DNA of 64,000 nt from a virus: the IMG/VR virus record IMGVR_UViG_3300036781_000813, positions 1 to 64,000 of that record. One strand, 5' to 3'. The position numbers were made by a program, and so were the translations under genes. Every line of letters begins with the position of its first letter. Positions within the stretch are counted from its first letter, which is position 1. The notes below the pieces were generated by a model. It was given only the letters and a program-made list of their open reading frames with translations. It did no database searches and was not told the DNA's origin. This document shows positions 25,403 to 32,452 of this stretch, in pieces.

Positions 25403-25705
25403 CTACTGCTGGCGGTACCAGATCGTGCCGCTCAACTGCACGTCGGCGGCAAGGGTGAGCACGAAGTCCTCGCCCTCGGGGACGTACCAATAGGCCGGAT
25501 CGTCGAGCAGGAGGCCCTTGCGGTATTCCGTCAGGGTCATCGCACCAGTGAGCGTGGTTTCGCCCGCCTTGAGTTCCAGCGTGCCGGACGTGGCCAGAAA
25601 GAGGTCCAGCCCGTAGATGGCGATCTTCTTGCCCTCGACGCCCGCGATGGCGACGTTGTCGCCGGTGCTGTCGAAGCTGACCGGGATGACGGCGTTATAA
25701 GCCAT
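25403..25705 (-). CDS. Small virion-region protein, 100 aa
   Basis: Beta-rich (AGVEGKKIAIYGLDLFLATSG, TLELKAGETTLTGAMTLTEY) without charge clusters. Genes of this type between neck and tail completion genes are usually minor structural or decoration proteins. No family can be named. Confidence 0.5.
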   Translation of the reverse strand: MAYNAVIPVSFDSTGDNVAIAGVEGKKIAIYGLDLFLATSGTLELKAGETTLTGAMTLTEYRKGLLLDDPAYWYVPEGEDFVLTLAADVQLSGTIWYRQQ

Positions 25706-25708
25706 GCG

Positions 25709-26086
25709 CTAGCTCCCATTCTGGAGGGTGACCGCCACCGAGCACCAGTCCTGCGCCCACTGCTCCATCGGCTGGGAAACCAGCCAGACGTTGTTCTGTG
25801 GGTCGGTGATGATGTCGCCGCCCTTGAGCTGCGAGCGGACGACGCCGTCGCTCTCGCCGAAGAGGTAGACCTTGGTGCGATTCCGTTGCTGGTCGACGGC
25901 ATCGACCATCTTGAGGTCGTCGGACGTCATCGGCTGGAAGCGGGCCAGCACCGTCACCGGTGCCGCGTAGGCTGGCACCTGCGCGCCGGCCGCATCGTAG
26001 GTGTAGCCGGTAGAGGCCTTGTAGAGGCAAGAGATACGCGGGTTGACGGCATCGATATTGCCGGCAACGAACCCGTGGAGGTTCAT
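25709..26086 (-). CDS. Head-tail joining region protein, 125 aa
   Basis: Contains FQPMTSDDLKMVDAVDQQRNRTKVYLFGE and GGDIITDPQNNVWLVSQPM, a pattern found in phage proteins coded between the neck and tail terminator genes. Role as a connector or stopper is inferred from position and size. Confidence 0.55.
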   Translation of the reverse strand: MNLHGFVAGNIDAVNPRISCLYKASTGYTYDAAGAQVPAYAAPVTVLARFQPMTSDDLKMVDAVDQQRNRTKVYLFGESDGVVRSQLKGGDIITDPQNNVWLVSQPMEQWAQDWCSVAVTLQNGS

Positions 26087-26601
26087 CAGGCGGGCGTGCC
26101 GGCCTTCAGGACGCCGTAGCTGACAACAATGGTGCCGTTGAAGGCCTGCGTGGCGTGGATGTTCTTCACGATGAACACGACGGTCTGGTCGGTGACCGTG
26201 GTCGTGACGATCTGCGGGAGGCCCTGCGTCGAGTCGCCGAGCGCAACGCTCGGCAGGACGATGTCACCCGCCGCAACCTTCGAATTGGTCAGCGTCATCG
26301 TGTACAGGCTGCCGGCCGTCGTGGTCAGTGCTTCCGATGTCAGGACACCCGAGGACTTGTTGAGCGTGACAGCGCCGGCGGTCGCCGCGGCGGTCTTGGT
26401 GCCGGTGTCGAGCTCCAATTCCTCGGCGACGACCGGGCCCGGGGTCGGATCGCTCGCCAAGATGCCCTCGATGGCGCTGGCAAGGGCGGCCTGATCGGTC
26501 GAATTGGCCCCGGTGATCATCGCCGTCATGGTCGGCGCGGCGATATCGAGACCGCCGACAAGTTGGTCGATCGTCACGTTCGGGGTGGTGATTGCGGTCA
26601 T
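26086..26601 (-). CDS. Virion-region protein, 171 aa
   Basis: The second half (TLTNSKVAAGDIVLPSVALGDSTQG...FNGTIVVSYGVLK) is a beta-sandwich-like segment common in phage decoration proteins. The first half is Ala/Thr-rich and carries AAPTMTAMITGA. The start overlaps the stop of the upstream gene region. The role is not known. Confidence 0.5.
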   Translation of the reverse strand: MTAITTPNVTIDQLVGGLDIAAPTMTAMITGANSTDQAALASAIEGILASDPTPGPVVAEELELDTGTKTAAATAGAVTLNKSSGVLTSEALTTTAGSLYTMTLTNSKVAAGDIVLPSVALGDSTQGLPQIVTTTVTDQTVVFIVKNIHATQAFNGTIVVSYGVLKAGTPA

Positions 26602-26611
26602 GCGATATCTC

Positions 26612-27154
26612 CTATTCGACCTCGACGCCGACGCTGTTCAGCATCGTGCTCGTATCGATCAATGGCTTCGTAGGCGCGCCGTAATTCGTCTTGCCCGCCG
26701 CGACGCGGGCCGCGGCCTCGCCGACGGTCTTTCCGCTGACTGTCAGGCCGGGATCGTTCAGGCGCATGCCGCGCAGCATCACGGTCACATCGCTGAGTGG
26801 GGGCGCCATCGTATCGATGATGGACTTCTGGATGTCTTCCTTGGCGCCCTGCCCGACCAACTCCATGGCGGTCTTGGCGTCGTAGTCGGTGCGCTTCAGG
26901 GCGGTGGCGATGTTCTTGGCCCACGCATCGGCGCGGGCGTTGATGGCCTGGCGGAAGAACGGACGCGGTGGGATGTTCCGCTTCGGCGCGCCGTACTCCT
27001 GTATGGCGGCGATCATGGGGACTGAGGTGCCGTCGGCTTCGGTCGCGCCCTGGAAGAAGCCGACCTTGGCGACCGCGCCCTTGCCGACGGCGTCAGCGAT
27101 GCGTTGCAGGGCGGCCTTGGCCTTGTCGCCGCCTTTGACTTCGAAGGCGCCCAT
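26612..27154 (-). CDS. HK97 gp10-like neck protein
   Basis: 180 residues from ATG 27154, which overlaps the stop of DUF4054. It has IAAIQEYGAPKRNIPPRPFFRQAIN, the strongly conserved IPPRPFFR motif of gp10-like and Mu G-like head-tail connectors. C-terminal ...KPLIDTSTMLNSVGVEVE is also typical. Confidence 0.75.
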   Translation of the reverse strand: MGAFEVKGGDKAKAALQRIADAVGKGAVAKVGFFQGATEADGTSVPMIAAIQEYGAPKRNIPPRPFFRQAINARADAWAKNIATALKRTDYDAKTAMELVGQGAKEDIQKSIIDTMAPPLSDVTVMLRGMRLNDPGLTVSGKTVGEAAARVAAGKTNYGAPTKPLIDTSTMLNSVGVEVE

Positions 27155-27624
27155 CAGATGCCCCACTCGTTGAACGGGATGCCCGCAGGTGCCGCCGGGC
27201 CGGAACCAACCGAGTAGACGCCGCCGAGCTCGTAGCCGCGGACCATGCTGGCGAACAGCATGCCGTAGCGCGTCTGCACCAGGTTGGCGGTCGTGATGCC
27301 GAGCGTCGGGGCCATGCCGAGATCGGTCTGGACGGTGACGCTGCCCTGGGTCGCGCTCGAGATGCGGCCGACGGGGTTGTTGGGATCCTGTGTCGTGCCC
27401 CGGTTGGCCGAGCCCTGTGCTTGCGCATTCAGGGCGGCCACATGCGAGGTCAGCAGGTTGAGGTACAGCCCTTGCGAGCTATCCGGATTCGGCGACGAGC
27501 CGTCGTTCCGCCAATACTGGCACGCCATCGAGAAGTAGAAGTTGGCCAGCGCCTCCGGAACCGCGGTGAACTCGGGGAAAACCGTCTTCCACGCGGTCCA
27601 ATCGAAAGCGTACGGCTTGGCCAA
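27154..27624 (-). CDS. DUF4054 head-tail connector
   Basis: 156 residues. Features: FDWTAWKTVFPEFTAVPEALANFYF at the N-terminus, a helix with LYLNLLTSHVAALNAQ, then GRISSATQGSVTVQTDLG. These are diagnostic of DUF4054, an adaptor on the portal ring. Its ends overlap the gp10-like gene. Confidence 0.8.
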   Translation of the reverse strand: MAKPYAFDWTAWKTVFPEFTAVPEALANFYFSMACQYWRNDGSSPNPDSSQGLYLNLLTSHVAALNAQAQGSANRGTTQDPNNPVGRISSATQGSVTVQTDLGMAPTLGITTANLVQTRYGMLFASMVRGYELGGVYSVGSGPAAPAGIPFNEWGI

Positions 27625-27626
27625 GG

Positions 27627-28145
27627 TCAGTCCTTGGTGGCGGTGGCCAGGCCGCGCGGCATACGCGGATCGCCGTCCGGGTTCAGCGGCTCGAGGTTGG
27701 TGACGCGCTTCTCGTTCTCACGAGCAATCGCCTCGGCCTCGGCCATGTTGCGAGCGGCGAAGACTAGCTTGTTGCGGATGAAGGGCTGGTCCTGGTTGGC
27801 TTCTTCCCAGTTCTCGTAGGCGTCGCGCGGGATGCCCTCAGTGAAGCAGTAGCCGTACAGGATACGGCGGCCATCGCTGATCGGCCCGCGGCCGGCGCCG
27901 CGAAGCTGGGCGTTGCCAAGGGCGACATAGGTGTTCGGCAAGCGCTCGGCGCGCTTCACTTCCTGGCTCGGAGAGTTGGGCCGCTGCTCCATGATGGAGA
28001 CCATCCGGTCGTTGTGGATCCGGAGGGCCATCGGGAGCTTGTTCGCCACGACGACCTTGTCGCCGGCGGAGGATGGCGCCTTGGGCGCGCCTTGAGCGAG
28101 GGTCGCGGCATTGGGAGCCGCGGCCTGAGTCGGTTGCACTGCCAT
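27627..28145 (-). CDS. Virion-associated protein, 172 aa
   Basis: Ala/Pro-rich N-terminus then KVVVANKLPMALRIHNDRMV, RAERLPNTYVALGNAQLRGAG and a basic C-terminus. Similar unnamed proteins lie directly after the DUF2184 capsid gene in related phages. The function is unknown; probably a head or connector component. Confidence 0.55.
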   Translation of the reverse strand: MAVQPTQAAAPNAATLAQGAPKAPSSAGDKVVVANKLPMALRIHNDRMVSIMEQRPNSPSQEVKRAERLPNTYVALGNAQLRGAGRGPISDGRRILYGYCFTEGIPRDAYENWEEANQDQPFIRNKLVFAARNMAEAEAIARENEKRVTNLEPLNPDGDPRMPRGLATATKD

Positions 28146-28160
28146 GATCAACCTCTTGGT

Positions 28161-29264
28161 TTAGACGCCGAGCATCTGCGCTACGCCGACAGGCATGCGC
28201 CAAATTGCACCCCAAGCACCGCTCATCTGCTTCTGCTGGAAGGCGGAGGCGAGACGGACGATCGGGAAGGTGCGCAGCTTCTCGGTGTAGGCTGCGAAAA
28301 CGGTCTTCTGACCCTCGATGCTGTCGGCCTTGATCTGGATCATGTTGCCGGCAGGGTTGCCCTGGGTGTTGGTCGTGGTCTGGGCACCGAACTGCGGGAT
28401 CACAACGATACGCAGGTTCGGGAAGTTCTTCTTCAGCAGGTCCTCGACCGAGATGCCGAAGGCGTTGGTGAAGGCCAGCGCCATATGGGATGCCGGCGAG
28501 ATGCCCATGGTCATCTTGGTCTGCGCGTTGACCAGACCGTTGTTGGCGTTCACCAGCGAGGTCACGACGGCGAGGATGTCGTTGTAGACCTCGTTCGCGG
28601 TCGCGTTCGGGGTGCCGCCGTTGGTGAACCACGCCGTGCCACCGGCCGCCTTGCTGGCCGGGGTCAGCGCCGCCGGCAACAGCGGATCGTTCACGGCGCC
28701 GTAGTTCACCAGGCTGGAGACGCCGTAGGTGTAGATCAGGTTCGTGAAGTTGTTGAGCTGGTACGCCGCCGAGCGGTCGAGCTGTTCGGCCCAGTTCAGC
28801 TTGGCGAGACCGGCGCGTGCCAGTTCGCGATCGCCGTACTGCACGAAGGTCTGGAAGTGGTAGGACTGCCACTGCGGCCAGTTGAAGTTGGCGCGCGACA
28901 TGCCATTGTTCGACCAGTCGTCGTAGGACGAGACCTCGCCGGTGAACTCGACCACCGGGAAGGCGGCGGTGTCGTCGACCCAGGTGCCCTGCTTCTCCTC
29001 GCCGAGGTAATCGGCAAGGGCGAGCGGGGCGAACAGGATGTCGTAGAAGTCGGGGCTGACGTAGGTCGTCAGCATCGACAGGATCGCCGAGTTGGGATCA
29101 GTCGCCAGGTTCGGCAGCGCGTCCATGGCGATGTCCGACATGGGGCGGCTGTCGCGGGCGAGGTCCGGCGGCAGGAATGAATTCACCCCGTAGAGGTGAA
29201 CGCCGCGGTCCTCGAACCACTGCCGGCGTGCGCCAAAGGCGGTGATTGCCTCAGAGCGGTTCAT
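28161..29264 (-). CDS. Major capsid protein (DUF2184)
   Basis: 367 residues. Segments AMDALPNLATDPNSAILSML, EEKQGTWVDDTAAFPVVEF, GTPNATANEVYNDILAVV and the end FQQKQMSGAWGAIWRMPVG mark the DUF2184 family, an HK97-fold capsid protein. ATG at 29264 has AGGAGCAACC upstream. A longer in-frame extension exists but covers the cement gene in another frame. Confidence 0.88.
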   Translation of the reverse strand: MNRSEAITAFGARRQWFEDRGVHLYGVNSFLPPDLARDSRPMSDIAMDALPNLATDPNSAILSMLTTYVSPDFYDILFAPLALADYLGEEKQGTWVDDTAAFPVVEFTGEVSSYDDWSNNGMSRANFNWPQWQSYHFQTFVQYGDRELARAGLAKLNWAEQLDRSAAYQLNNFTNLIYTYGVSSLVNYGAVNDPLLPAALTPASKAAGGTAWFTNGGTPNATANEVYNDILAVVTSLVNANNGLVNAQTKMTMGISPASHMALAFTNAFGISVEDLLKKNFPNLRIVVIPQFGAQTTTNTQGNPAGNMIQIKADSIEGQKTVFAAYTEKLRTFPIVRLASAFQQKQMSGAWGAIWRMPVGVAQMLGV

Positions 29265-29284
29265 GTGTGGTTGCTCCTTTCCGC

Positions 29285-30238
29285 TCAGTTCAGCTTGCTG
29301 GTGATCTTGACGACCTCGCCGGGCAGCGCGGCGGAAGCGAACTTCCACGCGGTGCTGACGGTGGTCGTGCCCGTGATGGTGGTCGACGTGACGGTCTGCG
29401 TCGGGCTCACGTAGTAGGTGCCCAAGCCGCCGGCGCCGGTGCCGAAGCCCGTGATGACGGTGTTCGCGGTGACGCCGCCGCCGCCCGCACCGCTCAGCAC
29501 GGAGCCGACCGAGAACAGGCCGGACAGAGCCGAAACCGCAGTGAAGAGGCCGTAGGCGCCAGAGATCGTCGTCGAGGTGGCGTTCTGCTCGGGGATCGAG
29601 ACCGAGTAGCGGCCGATGCCGTTCAGGCTCTCGCCGCTCAGCAGCGGGAGAAGCTGACGGACGATCTTGGTGCCCGAAGCAACTCCGGTACCGGAGATCG
29701 TGGCGCCCGGCGGGATGAGGCCGCTGCCGACGGCGGTGACCGTCAGTGTGGCGTTGGCGATCGAGCCCGTCACCGAGAAGGTCTCCGGGTCGATGGTGCC
29801 GGTCGCGCTCGCCGTGCCGGACTGCGCCTTGATCTTGCCGGTCGCGACTTCGGCGTAGACCGTGCCGCCGCGAAGCGCCTGGATGCTGTCGTCGTTCTTG
29901 GCCCAGAAGTCGGTGCCGCTGACGAGCGCCATCTGCTGGCCAGCGATGATCGTCAGGCTCGCATCGGCGAGGTACTGCGTGATGGTGGCCTGCAGGGCGC
30001 TGCGCACGAAGCCGTCGGGGGCCGAGCCGTTGCCGACGTTCTGCGCCCACGAAGGAGCGCCGTCGCCGTCGGGCGGATTGAACAGCCACGCAAAGCGGCC
30101 GACCACGCAGCCGTTCGGACCGGCGACGATGCCGAACGGGCCAGCGTCGACCGAGAAGGGGGGATTGGTGCTCGCCGGATCACCCGCGATGCCGCGGGCC
30201 GACGAGCTAGCGACGAAAGTCTGACGACCAGCGGTCAT
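29285..30238 (-). CDS. Structural cement protein
   Basis: 317 residues. The first 140 (SVDAGPFGIVAGPNGCVVGRFAWLF, ADASLTIIAGQQMALVSGTDFW) match cement proteins annotated as Gp24-like. They trimerise on the capsid surface. Two beta modules of the type TLTVTAVGSGLIPPGATISG...GRYSVS and VTANTVITGFGTG...GTYYVS follow. The final strand AALPGEVVKITSKLN returns to the family pattern. Confidence 0.78.
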   Translation of the reverse strand: MTAGRQTFVASSSARGIAGDPASTNPPFSVDAGPFGIVAGPNGCVVGRFAWLFNPPDGDGAPSWAQNVGNGSAPDGFVRSALQATITQYLADASLTIIAGQQMALVSGTDFWAKNDDSIQALRGGTVYAEVATGKIKAQSGTASATGTIDPETFSVTGSIANATLTVTAVGSGLIPPGATISGTGVASGTKIVRQLLPLLSGESLNGIGRYSVSIPEQNATSTTISGAYGLFTAVSALSGLFSVGSVLSGAGGGGVTANTVITGFGTGAGGLGTYYVSPTQTVTSTTITGTTTVSTAWKFASAALPGEVVKITSKLN

Positions 30239-30263
30239 GTTGCTTCCTTTCTCTGGTCAGATT

Positions 30264-31112
30264 TCAGTTGAGGCCGATGGCCGCGGCGTGGGGGTACTTC
30301 TTGGCCAGCTCATCGCTGACCGAGGCCTCGACCGTCTTGCTGTCCGAGGCGCGCACGGTGCGGTCGCCAGGCTTAGGCAGGCGCTCGATCAGGATGCGCA
30401 GCGCCGCGACGTCCTTGACCGCCTTGGCGTCCTGCCCCAGCGCGTCGAGTGTGCTGCGAAGGACCTTCTCGACGCTGTCGTGCGCCATCGACATGGCGCC
30501 CACCCAGGGGCGGACGAACTCGCGGGCCTCGGCCAGAGCGGTCGCCTCGGCGCGCACGCGCTTCTCGGTGTCCTCGGCCGCCTTCTTGATGGCGGCGTCC
30601 ATGGCTTCCTTGGTGACGCCCTTGTCATCCTTCTCGTCGCCCGGAGGGGCTTCCGTGGGATCGGCCGGAACGTTCATGTCACCGGCCTTCTTGCCCATCA
30701 TCTTGCCGAAGGCCTCGATCTGGCCCTCGTCCATGCCGCAGTCGGTGAGGAACTTGCGCTGGGCCTCGTCGAGCGCGGGAATCTCGCCCTCGCCCTCGGC
30801 CTCCATCGGCATCTCGTCGGACTCCTGCGCTTCCGCGCTCGGTGCCTCGCCGCCGATGATGTGGCTGGCCAGCATGTGGATGACGTCGTCGGGGCCCATC
30901 TTGCCCGCGGCGCCGTTCGGGTCGGGTGCCAGCATCGGTTCTGCGTCCTTGCAGAGCTTGACGACGATGCCCTTGATCTCGGCCTTGTAGGTCTTGGCCG
31001 TGAGATCCTTCACGTAGGGCACGACGTCGAGCTTCTTGTCCTTGGCCAGACGCGGCCCGACGTAGGCAGCGAGCGCCATCCCGACCGCGAGCCGGGTCTT
31101 CGAAAACTTCAT
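30264..31112 (-). CDS. Scaffold-like protein
   Basis: 282 residues, acidic and helical, with long Glu/Ala/Lys stretches (DAAIKKAAEDTEKRVRAE) and an N-terminal segment KTRLAVGMALAAYVGPRLA. Placed between the DUF2213 protease-like gene and the cement and capsid genes, where scaffold proteins lie. It has no other recognisable domain. Its GC-rich shadows on the + strand are not genes. Confidence 0.6.
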   Translation of the reverse strand: MKFSKTRLAVGMALAAYVGPRLAKDKKLDVVPYVKDLTAKTYKAEIKGIVVKLCKDAEPMLAPDPNGAAGKMGPDDVIHMLASHIIGGEAPSAEAQESDEMPMEAEGEGEIPALDEAQRKFLTDCGMDEGQIEAFGKMMGKKAGDMNVPADPTEAPPGDEKDDKGVTKEAMDAAIKKAAEDTEKRVRAEATALAEAREFVRPWVGAMSMAHDSVEKVLRSTLDALGQDAKAVKDVAALRILIERLPKPGDRTVRASDSKTVEASVSDELAKKYPHAAAIGLN

Positions 31113-31148
31113 GATGTTCTCCTTGGGGAGCGAGGGGCCCGGGTCGCG

Positions 31149-32093
31149 CTACAGGCGATCGAGCAGCGGGACGTCGAACATGCGGTCGAGCAGACCGCGC
31201 GACGGGGTGAACTTCGGTTTGGCGTCGGCAACGGCGACGGCGGGGCCCTGCCTGCCCTCTTCGACCAGCGCCACATGGTTGAAGGCGATGTTCGTCATGA
31301 GCCCGTCGTACTTCTCGCCGTTCCATTCTCCGGCGGTCATGACCGGGTCGTAGCGATAGCTCGGCGACAACTCGCGCTTGGTGTCGGCGTCGATGCCCTT
31401 GATCGATTCGGCGTCCCAGACGACCAGCGAGTTCCACAAACGGCTGCCGTCGAACGCGGCATCGGTGCCGGTGCTGCCGGCCACGTTCTGCTTCTGCGGG
31501 TTCTCGGCATCCACGCCGATATGCTCGTCGAGCAGCTGAATATTGTTGGCGCTCGGCGCCGCCTTCTCGATCTCTTCGGGCGGCCGAAACATCTGGTAGA
31601 TGCGGCCCGGCTCCAGGCCCAACTCTTCCCAGCCCGGGATTTCCTCGCCCAAGTAGGGATTGACAGCCGCCATACAGATCGGCGTCTTGGCGACATGGAG
31701 GCGGCCGTCCTGATCGATGGTGCGGTTGCTCTGAAAGTCGACGGCGAAGCGGTACTTGCCGAGGGCGCGGTCTCGAGCGAGGCCGGCGTGCTCCTTGGTC
31801 TTGAAGGGGCCGATGGCGCGGTCGGCGGCTAGAGCCATCCAGCCGTCCGAGGCCTGCACGACGGAGTGTTCAGGCTCAGCCATCTCCTCGGCGATGAACC
31901 TCAGCACGCCCATCCAGTCACCGGGCGTCATGTCCTTGGCGGCGGCTGCGTGCTCCGGCGCCCAGTCTTTCGCGTCCTTGCCCGCGGTGTGATAGGCGAT
32001 CGCGGCGGCCTGCTTGGGGTCCCGCCCCTCGCCGACCAGCTTCTTGATGTTGGCGCTGATGACTTCGGACGACGCGCCCTTCTCAAGCGGCAT
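31149..32093 (-). CDS. DUF2213 protein, putative prohead protease
   Basis: 314 residues. The N-terminus IKKLVGEGRDPKQAAAIAYHTAG is a short helical motif common in such proteins. The DUF2213 core includes RTIDQDGRLHVAKTPICMAAVNPYLG, NEL-like LLDEHIGVDAENPQK and FDGSRLWNSLVVWDAESI, with the C-terminal FNHVALVEEGRQGPAVAVAD. DUF2213 proteins are regarded as capsid maturation proteases. Confidence 0.82.
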   Translation of the reverse strand: MPLEKGASSEVISANIKKLVGEGRDPKQAAAIAYHTAGKDAKDWAPEHAAAAKDMTPGDWMGVLRFIAEEMAEPEHSVVQASDGWMALAADRAIGPFKTKEHAGLARDRALGKYRFAVDFQSNRTIDQDGRLHVAKTPICMAAVNPYLGEEIPGWEELGLEPGRIYQMFRPPEEIEKAAPSANNIQLLDEHIGVDAENPQKQNVAGSTGTDAAFDGSRLWNSLVVWDAESIKGIDADTKRELSPSYRYDPVMTAGEWNGEKYDGLMTNIAFNHVALVEEGRQGPAVAVADAKPKFTPSRGLLDRMFDVPLLDRL

Positions 32094-32265
32094 CGTGGTG
32101 GTCTTCCTCGTGCCGCTCCTCGACCGGCTGCTCGACCGTCACGGGCTCGGGTGCCGGCGTCGGCGCTGGCTCCTCATCGGGCTGTGGCGTCGCCTTGGGC
32201 GGCTTGCGGTGGAACGGAACGACCGGCATCGGCTGGCCTCCTGTGCCGCTAGCAGCGCCCGGCAA
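32083..32265 (-). CDS. Short Pro/Glu-rich protein
   Basis: 60 residues, mostly P, E, V and T (PPKATPQPDEEPAPTPAPEP) ending in an acidic/His stretch. The 3' end overlaps the DUF2213 start. Probably a flexible linker-type protein; it could also be an extended N-terminus made by re-initiation. The function is unknown. Confidence 0.4.
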   Translation of the reverse strand: MPGAASGTGGQPMPVVPFHRKPPKATPQPDEEPAPTPAPEPVTVEQPVEERHEEDHHDAA

Positions 32266-32452
32266 CCTCCAGTGAGGTCATGGTGCGCAAGGCATCGCGA
32301 ATAGTGTTGCGGTTGACGAAGCGCTTCGGGCAGTCACAGCCGCTTGCGGCGTCTGCCAATTCAATGTCGCTGAGATGCAGCGAGCGGGCCTTGGCGAAGA
32401 ACACTCGGCCATCCGAGAGTTGGATCGACACGATCAGTTCCGCGTCGTCCAT
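32249..32452 (-). CDS. Hypothetical protein, 67 aa
   Basis: Starts at a TGATG overlap with the stop of the head morphogenesis gene. It contains VSIQLSDGRVFFAKARSLHLSD and a CDCPK cluster. No family is recognised; it is translated together with the intein-bearing gene. Confidence 0.5.
   Translation of the reverse strand: MDDAELIVSIQLSDGRVFFAKARSLHLSDIELADAASGCDCPKRFVNRNTIRDALRTMTSLEVAGRC

Noticed and set aside
30237-31832. 531-codon + strand open frame
   Set aside because: Shadow of the scaffold-like and DUF2213 genes; no recognisable motif or ribosome binding site.
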